Below, in pieces: positions 41,997 through 52,556 of a stretch of 64,000 bases of DNA (position 1 is the first letter of the stretch; every line of letters begins with the position of its first letter). The translations under genes were made by a program, and so were the position numbers. The notes beneath the pieces are model-generated. The model was not told the origin of the DNA. It ran no database searches and saw nothing but the letters and a program-made list of their open reading frames with translations. This DNA is from Tribonema minus (Eukaryota; Sar; Xanthophyceae; Tribonematales; Tribonemataceae): positions 496,001-560,000 of the forward strand of contig JAFCMP010000547.1 in the NCBI GenBank assembly GCA_017506865.1, given 5' to 3'.

Positions 41997-44162
41997 CTAC
42001 ATCCAGTTGCCAGCACTGTTGCCCCCGAACCCGCGCTTTGCGTCAGGCGCGGCAGAGCCAGGCTTCACTCTTCGAACGGCTGTACTGCCAGCCCCCTTCT
42101 GTGGTGACCGCCCCCCCGCGGCACTCGCCAGAACAGGCGAAGTCTGCGCTGCTGCTGCCTGCGCCCCCCCCCACAATATGGCCCTGTTGTCACTTGCCAC
42201 CTGCTGCTGTTGCTGCTGCTGCATCGGCGCTGCCGCCGCCGCCGCCACTGTTCTGGATCTCGGCGGAGGCGTCGGCTGCGCTTGTGCGCTCTCCCCGCTC
42301 CCCCACAGTATGGACCTATGATCCACCACGGGTGGCTGCGGCGGCGCAGCGGGTGGCTGCGCTGATTGCTGCTGCTGCTGCTGCTGCCGCTGCGCTGCGT
42401 CGTACGCAGGCGGCAGCGCCACAGCAGACGCCGCCGGCACGTGCGGCTCCGCTGCCCACACGCCTCCACCAAAGGCGCGTTTCTGCTTGCCGCCTCGGCC
42501 GCCGCCGCCACCGCTGCCGCCGCCACTGCCGCCGCCGCCACCGCCACCGCCGCTGCCGATCGCAGCAGGAGCAGCAACGCTCGGCGGCGCGGCGAACGGC
42601 GATTGCGGCTTTGGAGGCTGCGCGCTGCCTGCGACGGTGGGAGAGTCGCCTCCCCCTGAACTGCGACCACCGCCGCTGCCGAGCCCCCCTCCTGCGAACG
42701 ACCGCCGCCTCGAAGCAGTGGTGCCAGAGGCAGCACCCCCCCCCTCAGGGGCAGGCGCAGCAGCGGCCGCAGCGCGCGCTGGGGGCACGGGGGACGCCGG
42801 CGCCGCAAACGATCCTCCAGCTTCAGGAACAGTGCTCAACTCTGAGACAGGCGCAGGTGCTGCGGGTGGTGGGATGGGGCTTGGCCGGGCGACGCTAGCG
42901 CCATCTGCGCCAGCAGCGCCACCGGCAGTGCTCTCGGTGCCCGCTGCTGCGCCGTCGCCGCCGCCGCCGCCGCCCGCCCCCCCCCACAGCCCGCCCGCGA
43001 AACTCCGCTTCAAACCCGACGCCGATGCTCTCCGCGCGGGCGCTGCGGCGGCGGCAGTTTCATCGACATTTACTCCGCTGTCCACGCCCGCAGCGGAGTG
43101 GTAGGACGAGTCTGCCGAGGCGGTCGCGAAGCTCGCGCCGGAGCTCCGCCTGCGCGGCGCACGCGACGATGGCCCCGCAGCAGCAGCGCTCCACGGAGCG
43201 GCGGCGGCGGCGCTTCTGTCGGAGGCCAGCGGCGAGCGCCGCAGCGTCGCGTCTGCGGCAGTTACGCTTGCGCCGTAACCGTCGTGCCCCGAAGCGCTGA
43301 CGTCAGCAGCGTCGTCGTCGTCATCGCCAAAATCTCCCAGAGCTGCCAGTTCGACGTCGAGATCGCGCTCGTTGTCATCTGCGGCGCCGCCTCTGCCGCC
43401 AGCGCCCCCAGCAGCACCGCTGGTGCCAGCGCTGCCGTTGCTGACAGCGACACTGGTGCCACCGACAACGCCGCTGCCGCCTCGGCTGCTGCTGCCAGCG
43501 CGGTGACTGCCGCGGACGCTGCCGCCCGCACCGGCGCTGCCGGCCGCATTACCGCCGCCGCCGCTGCCGCCACGGCTGAATCTGCGCAAACTGCCGCCGA
43601 ATCCATTCCTCCCAGCGGCAGCGCTGTCGCTGCCGCCGCCGGTGCTGCCGCGGCCGCCGCTGGCGCTGTCGACGTCGCCATCGCGGTAGTCATCCAGCGC
43701 GGCCAGCTCCGCGTCCAGATCTCGATCGCCATGGTCGCTGTACGTCTCGGTGCCGCCGCCGCTGCCGCCCCCCGCGTGCCGGTGCACGGGCACCACAGTC
43801 ACAGCGCTGCTCAGCATGGAAGCGTCACCGCGAGCCCTGGGCGGCGACTCCTCTTCGTGCGCCGCCTCCGCGGCCGCGGCGGCGGCGGCGGCGGCCGCTG
43901 CAGTGGCCGCGGCGGCGGCGACGGCGACCGTGGCGCGCTTGATGGCCGCGATGGCAGCGAGCCGCGTGGCGGCGGCGTCGGCGCCGGACTCCAGCGCCCA
44001 GCGCTTGCCGGTAGCGTGCTGCTGCCCGGCGTGCGGGTAGAGGGACTCCAGGGCGCCCGCGGCTGCCGCCGCTGCCTGCGCCGCGGGGCTTTTTGCGCGC
44101 GGCGCCGCCTGCTGCTGCTGCTGCTCGAGCTGCCGGATGCACTCCGCAGCGGCCGCCAGCGC
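41997..44162 (-). CDS. PH gene last exon (low-complexity tail, stop)
   Basis: Starts gcgcag|GCGCTG with ALAAAAECIRQLEQQQQQA and runs 721 residues to SAGNWM-stop. Rich in Ala, Gly, Ser, Pro and Gln. Two acidic repeats (DRDLDAELAALDDYRDGD and ERDLDVELAALGDFGDDD) and six short motifs (KRSFAGGLWGG, RRSFAGGGLG, KRAFGGGVW, HRSILWGSG, NRAILWGGA, KRGFGGNS) stand out. Likely disordered and possibly a multivalent binding tail. Confidence 0.72.
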   Translation of the reverse strand, partial: ALAAAAECIRQLEQQQQQAAPRAKSPAAQAAAAAAGALESLYPHAGQQHATGKRWALESGADAAATRLAAIAAIKRATVAVAAAAATAAAAAAAAAAAEAAHEEESPPRARGDASMLSSAVTVVPVHRHAGGGSGGGTETYSDHGDRDLDAELAALDDYRDGDVDSASGGRGSTGGGSDSAAAGRNGFGGSLRRFSRGGSGGGGNAAGSAGAGGSVRGSHRAGSSSRGGSGVVGGTSVAVSNGSAGTSGAAGGAGGRGGAADDNERDLDVELAALGDFGDDDDDAADVSASGHDGYGASVTAADATLRRSPLASDRSAAAAAPWSAAAAGPSSRAPRRRSSGASFATASADSSYHSAAGVDSGVNVDETAAAAAPARRASASGLKRSFAGGLWGGAGGGGGGDGAAAGTESTAGGAAGADGASVARPSPIPPPAAPAPVSELSTVPEAGGSFAAPASPVPPARAAAAAAPAPEGGGAASGTTASRRRSFAGGGLGSGGGRSSGGGDSPTVAGSAQPPKPQSPFAAPPSVAAPAAIGSGGGGGGGGSGGGSGGGGGRGGKQKRAFGGGVWAAEPHVPAASAVALPPAYDAAQRQQQQQQQSAQPPAAPPQPPVVDHRSILWGSGESAQAQPTPPPRSRTVAAAAAAPMQQQQQQQVASDNRAILWGGAQAAAAQTSPVLASAAGGRSPQKGAGSTAVRRVKPGSAAPDAKRGFGGNSAGNWM

Positions 44163-47100
44163 CTGCGCATGGGCGAAGTTGTAGCGCAGTGTACATGAGT
44201 GTGTGAGCACGTTGTGTGCTCCACAAGAGGACCGTCTTGGCATCATGAGCCTTAAATTCAAATGACTATCTGCTGCGGCTGCTGATGCTGAGCGCTTCCA
44301 TCGCGCGCTACATGTACCTGCGCGTCTGGTGCGCTTTCCGCACATGCACTTTCACAAACGATTTCGTCGCAGTTGATTGGTTGGGTGGAATGAGAGCTCG
44401 GTGTACATGCTTGTTGTTTCATAGCTTCCGTTCTCAATCGCAGTCACTCGCAAGAGACGCACGAATGGCTGCTGCTGCGGCCGCTGCCGGCACTGCAACA
44501 CCGCCCAACGCTGCCGCTGCCGCCGCTGCTGCTGCTTCTTGAGTCGCCTGCTGCACTGTGGCGCCACTACGAGCACCTGCGCATCCGCCCAAAGCCGTTG
44601 CGGTCAGCTGAACGACAGTCGCAACAGAGTGCGCCCGTGGCAGCGGGTGGTGGGTGGCATTGCGCGTTTCACATACAGGCGCAGTTCACGCGCGCAGGGC
44701 TGCGCAGTGCAACTTGCGCCTGCGCCGACTTTTGTGGTGAGTAAGCTCAAAAACGCACAGGAAACTTCAAGTTGGTGCGGTATCATAGGAGTGTGTGTAA
44801 CAAAGACGTTCTTATTGCGGCCAACCTGGAGGAGGACGACAGTGCTTGAATTTAACAACGATAAGGGCGATTGCTTCCATTTGAAGCTGAATGCACGCCA
44901 AATTCATCTTTTGGCGCTTCTGCTTGTAAGCTCACGCGAAGCCGCCCCACGCATCCACCGTTGTGCTCATCAGCGCGCCGGCAGCTCTTCTCGGCACGAA
45001 TGCAGGCGCGAGAAGGCCAGACCCCGCATTGACCAGCGAGCAAGAACAGCTAGTAAGTGGCGGCATGTCGCTCGCCGCTGCTGCCAGCAGCCTCTAGCAG
45101 GCTTGTGCAACATCCTCGATGCCCACATTCCCCTCAGCGCGAAGCACGGCGTCCTCAGTTGGGGCGGTGCCGCTTTCTGCCATCCGGCGCGCGGCGTAGC
45201 AACAGCACTGGCCCTGCTGCTCCGCGCCAAGCACGGCCACAACGCGATGGTCGCGCACTCCCGTGTTCACGGCGCAAACTTCACGACGAGCTCGCTTCTG
45301 GCGGAAGTAGGAGCAGCAGCAGCGGGGGTGATGCCGCTCTTTGCCATCCGCTTTCTGCCATCCGGTTTCTGGCAGCGCCGGAGTAAAGCGCGGTCGCGGT
45401 GCAGCACGCAACGGCCAGCATTGGCGTCGAGCGCCACCAGCGACGACGACGCTGCTGCTGCTCCTACTTGCGCCAGAAGCAGGTTCGTGGTGAAGTTCAC
45501 GTCGTGAGCACGGGCGTGCGCGAACACCGTGTTGCGGCCGTGCTTTGCACAGCGCTCTGGATGGCAGAAAGCCTTGAGAAAGCGGCATCGGCCCAGTTGG
45601 GGACGCCAAGTATCATGCTGAGGGGGATGTGGGCAATGAGGACGTTGCGCATGCCTGCCAGAGACTGCTGGCAGCAGCGAAAAGCGACATGGTATCTGCC
45701 GCTCGCTAGCTGTGCATGCTCGCTGGCCAATGCGCCTAGCTATCTCGCGCATGCTGGAAAGTGCAGCCAGCGCGCTGACGAGCGCTCGGGTGGGATGCGT
45801 GAAGCGGCTTCTGCCCTTTACAAGAAGTTGAGCGCTGCTGCACCTGCCGCTGCAACGCTCAGCGCAATAGTCTCCGCATGTCGCATGGAAACGAATCAAA
45901 TGTCGTAGGGCTCTATGTAGGTGACAAGGTGTGGTGAGCCGTCAGAATTGAATACCTTCCACCAATAACCGTGGTCGCCACTGCTGCGGCAATTGGCCAC
46001 GAGTCAAACAGAGCCACCATATCCACAGTAGTCAGGATGCTTTTGTGCATACCTCGCGACGCGCCGCGAATGACACCACCTCGCAGCAGTGGAGGTTGAG
46101 CACTGTTGCACAGGTTGAGCACTGCTGCACGTGCCGCTGCAACGCTCAGCGCAGCAGTCTCCGCATGTATACATACATACCTCGCGCCGCGCCGCCGACG
46201 ACACTCCCGCGCTGCCGCGCAGCTTCAGGCACGTCCTCAGGTGGTCGTACAGGCGGAGGTGGAGCGCTGCCGCGCCTGCTGCAGCAGCGCTCAGCGCCAC
46301 GGCCGCCTCCGCGAACGCATCGAGGAGCTCCGGGGGTGGCGAGGCCATGAAGCGTTCCGTCCAGCGCAGCAGCTGTGCAACATGCATGCAGCGAAACATG
46401 ACAGATTTTACTTCTGTGACGCTGCTGCTGGAGTGGGTCTGCTAACGCTAATTCTAGCGCTAAGAATGCCGCTATGAAGCGCTCCGTCCAGCGCAGGAGC
46501 TGCACGATACGCATGCAGCGATAGAAAGGGGCGGTACTTTAGTTGTGCCGCTGCTAAAGCCGCCCTTCAAGTGCTGCTGGGACCTGCTGACCTAGGGTTA
46601 GCTAACCCTAGCGCTACGAACGCCGCCATGAACCGCCCCGCCCCGCGCAGCAGCTGTGCGACATGCATGCAGCGATGTGAAACAGCAGTTTTTGTGAAAC
46701 AGCAGTTACATGATGCTTCGCTCAACCACTTCACTTCAGACATGGGCCTTCTGACAACAGCGCAGGTCCAGCGCAGCAGCTGCGCGACGTGCATGCAGCG
46801 ACACATGACAGAGGTTACTTCTGTGGCGCTGCTGCTAAAGAGGGTTAGCTAATGCTAACCCTGCGCTAAGAATGCCGCCATGAACCGCTCCGTCCAGCGC
46901 AGCAGCTGCGCAATATTCATGCAGCGATGTGAAACAGCAGTTTTTGTGAAACAGCAGTTACATGATGCTTCGCTCAACCACTTCACTTCATACACGGGCC
47001 TTCTAACAGCAGCGCAGGTCACAAGAAGTTGAGATGTTCGTAGCGTGGAGCAGCTGTGAGGCGATGGCCAGGCCCGCGTCGGACTGCAGCAGCGGCTGGC

Positions 47101-50100
47101 GTGTCGAGTGAAGGGACTTAGGGTCAGGGTTAGGGTTAGGGTTAGTCGTGTTGCGGGCGTCACGTACACACACAGCAGGTTACGCGCCATGCGCGTTTGA
47201 CTTGTGTGAGAAGGTCGCGGTGTGTTGCAAGCGCCGGCGATGTACAGGCACCTGCAATGCGCGATGGGCTTGAACTTGCGGTGTGGTAACAGAGTCATAA
47301 ATATACAGTCACCTGCAGTGCACCAATTCAACTTGAGCAAGGGCATCTGTACTTGCAATCGTCCCGAGTATACAGTCGCCTGCAACGTGCCCTTGACTTG
47401 GTGGGGGGGTCTGCGTGACATTTTGTTGTGTCAGCCTGTCTTTCAAGAAAAAGGAAGTACAAGTATATGTAGTCACCTGCAATGCGCCATTGAGTTGAGG
47501 GAGAAGGTCCGCGTTGCGTGGCAAGTTTAACAAGTACACGATCATCTCAACGCGCCAATGACTTGAGTGATGAGACGCGCGTCACATTGCGTTTGCGAGC
47601 CAGCTCATGACGTACTTCGAAGTATGCGCTGCAAACACTCACCTGCAATGTGCCATTGAGTTTTTGGCGCGGTCGTGCAAGTATCTACAGTCATCTTGGT
47701 GTTTGTCGCACTGCGTTGCGAGCCAACTCATGACGTATGCACTGCATACACTCACCTGCAATGCGCCACTGAGTTTAGGCGTGGCACTGCTGGCTGCTGA
47801 CATCGGCATAGTGTGGCAAATGTCACAAGTATACATTCATCTCGACGCGTCATGGACTTGAGTGACAGGACCTGCATCGTGCTGCATTGCGAGACGCCTT
47901 AATTATATAAGGTGAGCCACATCATGAGGTGTGTAAGTATGTACTGCATACACTCACCTGCATAGCGCCATTGAGTTTTGGCGTGGTCCTGCTGGCTGCC
48001 GAGGCCTCCTGCCAGTGCCGCACGTCCATCTCGATGACGGCGCAGTCCTTGCGGACCTGAACGAGCACGCATAGGAATCAACAAGCATACGCGCAAGCAA
48101 GCGTCAGGTGTTAATTTCCAGTAGTCTTGGGCCGCATGATATGCCATGGGCAAATATCAGGGCACATGTCGTCATGCATCTTCACGAACAAATGACGTTA
48201 CCAGCAGAGTTGGAGCGAATGGTAAGCACAAAGTATATGATTGTGCCCTGGAGCACAGGGTGTGGACCTCAAATGCAGCGGGGCGGCTGTACAGATGCAT
48301 TATGGTGGGTATCGAGCACCAGAGCAATCCCCCCTCCCCCCCTGCCCAGCTTTCTAACATCAGCACGCACCAGGTCAGAACGACAATGCGTCAGTGACTG
48401 TATGGCAATGCCAACCCAAGCACGGGCATCTCTTGCAACTTGCGTTCGGCCACGCAAGTTGGTATATGACCATGAAGAAAGAGCTCCGTGGGTCACAGGT
48501 CGAGTGCATTACTGCAGCATCAGAGTCCGGTCCCTACCGCTCATCATCACCAATCCCCATCTTTCAGCGCAGTGGCTGATGCACGAGCCGCGTCTTCACA
48601 TTCCTCGGGATGTATTCCTGCGCTTGCGTTCGACAGTAAGACAGATACTCCAATGACAACACCAACTTCCATTGCACTGACGGTGAGTGACTTGCCCGAG
48701 CCCATGCACCAGCGCTCAGCTCCCTGCCGCACCCAGCACCGGCGCCTGGCACGGTATCTCGCGAACGCCATGCTTCGTCAGCTGGTCACCACCAGCCTTA
48801 GGGTTAGGGTTAGCTCGTGCTGCTTGCATGGCAAGTTCAACTGCAACTCTCGCGCCTCTTGGACAATTCAGCACTCCGATTAGCTTTCCTAACTTCAAGT
48901 TCAACTGCGTGTCGCCTCCGCACTTTCCCCCGTCTCCAGTCTGAACGCTCCTCCTGCTCACGCAAGAGCAGCGCTGCGCACATTGCAGCCTCACCTCGAG
49001 CCCGTGTCTTGAGGTTAGGGTTGGCGTCCCTCGCCACGCACACCACTTCACTCACAGCGCGATAGCGCAATGTTGCATGATCAAGCACCACAAATCACCC
49101 CCCAGCGCCCTGTCACCGCCGAGCGCGCGCTTGCCGCCGTGGCCTCGCCTCGTGTCACTCGTTACGCACACTGCTTCACTCGCAATGCGATGGCGCGATG
49201 CTGCATCGTAATTCACCAAACGTCACCCCCCTTCTGATTCTTCTTCCTACCAGTGGAGCGTCTCTGACCTGTTCAAGGGCTACCGCGTCCAGCCCCCTGT
49301 CGCCACCCAGCGCGCGCTTGCCGCCGTGGCCCGCTTGTGAGATGAGCGCTGCCACATAGAGCGTCACCAGGCGCAGCGCGACGACGGCGTCCATGGCGCC
49401 TCTGACCGTGCCCGGGAGCGTCGCGGGCTGCGCGTTGCGCCACTGCACGACCGCATCGAGCAGCGCGGTCGTCACCTGCGCCGCAGCGAATGAAGCGCAG
49501 CGCGAACTTTGCGACGTCAGGGGCAGGGCTAGGGCTAGAATTATGGCCCTCATTTTCATCCCAATGCTACTCCTGAGCCCACACCTGGCTAAGCGGCCAG
49601 GCGCAGCGCGACGACGCCCCTGACAGTGCCGGAAGCATCGTGGGCTGAGCGCTGCGCCACTGCTCACACGCAAGAGCGGAACTGCCGTCACCTGCCATGA
49701 TGGTTCAGAGGGATGCGACTGTCAAAATATGCGACTGCCCAGTGTCAGAATACACCATACTTGAAGTACAGCGTCCGCAGCGCTGCCGCACATGGAGTGA
49801 CGCACCTCGCCCGTGCGCTATGCCCCATTGCGGCAGTACGCGGTTAAGTTCAAATGGGCTTGTGCTGGACCATCAAAACATTATCAGAACACCATAGTTG
49901 AAGTACACGCATGAAGTGACGCACCTCGCCCTTGCGCCACGCTCCCGAGAACAGCGCTTCGCCCACAAATGCCACCCCCCCTCACATCCTGAGCGGCACC
50001 ACTGCCATATGCCACAACCTTTCCAACACCTAAACATATTCTGAAGTGCTTCGAATTGTAGAGTTTGAAGTAAGGAGGTTCCGGAGCGCTGCCGCACATG

Positions 50101-52516
50101 AAGTGACACACCTCGCCCGTGCGCCACGCCCCCGAGAACAGCGCCTCACTCACAGACGCCACCCCCCCTCACGTCCTGAGTGGCACCACCGTCACAACCT
50201 CCCTGACATCAAAACATCGTACTTCTGCTTCGAATAATAAAGGTTGAAGTATGGAACTTCCGCAGAACTGCCACACTTGAAGTGATGCACCTCGCCCATG
50301 CGCCACGCCCCCGAAAACAGCGCCTCGCCCACGGACGCCGCCGCCCCCGCGCGCCAGAACGCCTCGGCGACCGCCACCGCGCACGCGCGCGCACGCCCCA
50401 TACTTTCACACAGCATCAAAACATCAAACTTGAAGTAGAGTGGCCGGAGTGACGCACCTCGCCCGTGCGCCACGTCCCCGAGAACAGCGCCTCGCCCACG
50501 GACGCCGCCGCGCCCGCGCGCCAGAACGCCTCCGCGACCGCCACCGCGCACGCGCACTACGCCCCATACTTGAAACAACATCAAAACATCAAACTTGAAG
50601 TAGAGTGCCCGGAGCGCTGCCATCGGAGCGAGCGACGCACCTCGCCCGTGCGCCACGCCCCCGAGAACAGCGCCTCCCCCACGGACACCGCCGCGCCCGC
50701 GCGCCAGAACGCCTCGGCGACCGCCACCGCGCACACGCGCGCGCACGCCGCGCACGCCCCCCCCACCTCCTGAGCGATGCCACGGTCCACATACTCAGCG
50801 CGGCGGATAGAGAAGGCCTCGATGTCGCGCGCCGCCGCCGCCGCCGCCGCCGCGAAATGCAGGCAGGCGGCGTCGGTGCTGCCGCCGCTGGGGGGTTCAG
50901 ACAGGGGCGGGGGCTGCGCTGCCGCTGCAGTCATGAGGCCGAGAAAGACGAGGGAGCAGTTGGTGGCGAGGGACTGGAGGGCGCTGGTGTCGACGCCGGG
51001 GGCGCCTTCGAGGCACCTGCACGAGGGGGGGGGGGGGGCGGCGGCGGGGGAAACGAGCGTCGGTGACGGGCTGCTGTTCTGCTGCTGCTGCTGATGATGG
51101 TTGTGGGTGAGGGCCTCGTTAACTTCAACTTGCCCCTGCCCAATTTGTTGCCAGCCAAAGTTGGGATTTGTACACGCTGCATGGCCGCTGCTCTGTTGCT
51201 GACAAGCACAGGCAGCGGATTGCTGAGTCAAATACGGTTTCATGCACTCCGACAGATGCCTGTGCAGGCGCCGCTGGCAAACTTCAACTGCACGTCCAAG
51301 CTAGGCCGCAGGCAAACTGCATGTAGACGCACCGCAGCCCTTCTTCAAGCGTGCCTATCAGCGGCTCTGCGAGGCTGGCGCGCGCGTCAGCGTCCCCTCT
51401 GCAGAGCGCTGCCACAGCCGCTGACCAGCGCTGCTCGACCTCCGCTGCGGCAGCGCTCACCGCCGCCGCCGTCAGCGCGCCCGCGTCCTGCACAGACCAT
51501 GGCGGCACGCAACAACGTCTTACCTGACTCAGCGATGCAAATAGATGCTTCTATACATCAGTATCAAGGGGTCAGGGGTTGAATGACCATCACATGCCTT
51601 TGTGTACGGCTTGGACAACAGTCGCATGCGGTGCGTGGCGACGCTGGCTGCGCGCGGCGCGAAGGGTATGTATAGCTGCCGACAGGCTCAGTGTTGATGT
51701 ACCGCACGCCTCTGCGGCTGGAATGCCGTCTCTGTGCTCACCGCGGGGGGCGCGAGATGCACCTACCGACCTGCCGACGAGGGTTGACGCTAACCCTAAC
51801 CCTAACCCTAACCCTAGCCCCGCACCATGCAAGGCTGCTGCGGGTGCACGTAAATGTCGCCGAATGCCCTCTACTGCATCCGGGACGCGTATGTAAGGAG
51901 TCTCCTGCGTGGACGCTGAAACGATCGCCCTGGAATGCAAGGCACGTATGCACTTCCTTCTCGGGGGGTGTGTCAAACGCTGGAAAGCTTGCGCACAGGA
52001 GTCTTCTGGCTCCTTTGGATAGGTGGCACTGTTTGACTCGTGGGCTATTGCTGCAGTAGCGGCTACCACGGTCATTGGCGGAAGGCGCTGGCGGCTGACC
52101 ACACCTTGTCACCTAGAGCTCTACGATCTGCTGATTCGTTTCCATGTATGTACAAACGGACCCGTCTCGCAGGGCCTGGAGTCGTTGCTGTCGGAACCGC
52201 GCGAGCGCCTGGACCCCTGCGTGCAGATGAGAGGAGGCGCTCGTGGAGCGTACCGTTCAGGTGACTCTCCTTAACTTCAATTTGAACACCGTTCAGGCGA
52301 CTCTCCCTGAATTGAATGTGAACACATGTTTGTTACTGACTGACTTCTGGTGCACAAGCGTCGTGTGAACTCCTTCTCAAACAGCAAGCAGTCACCTGCA
52401 AGTGCGCGCGGATGTCGATGCGCTCCCCCTCCGCGATGGGCGTGACCGCGCGCACGACCGTCTCCACGCGCGCGGCAACAGACAGCAGCGCGGCGGCGTC
52501 GTGCCACGCCGCAGCA

Positions 52517-52556
<40 letters not shown>

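Noticed and set aside
42065..42808. 247-codon Arg-rich minus-strand ORF
   Set aside because: Out-of-frame shadow of the PH gene last exon.
43098..44198. 366-codon plus-strand ORF
   Set aside because: Antisense shadow of the GC-rich low-complexity last exon of the PH gene.
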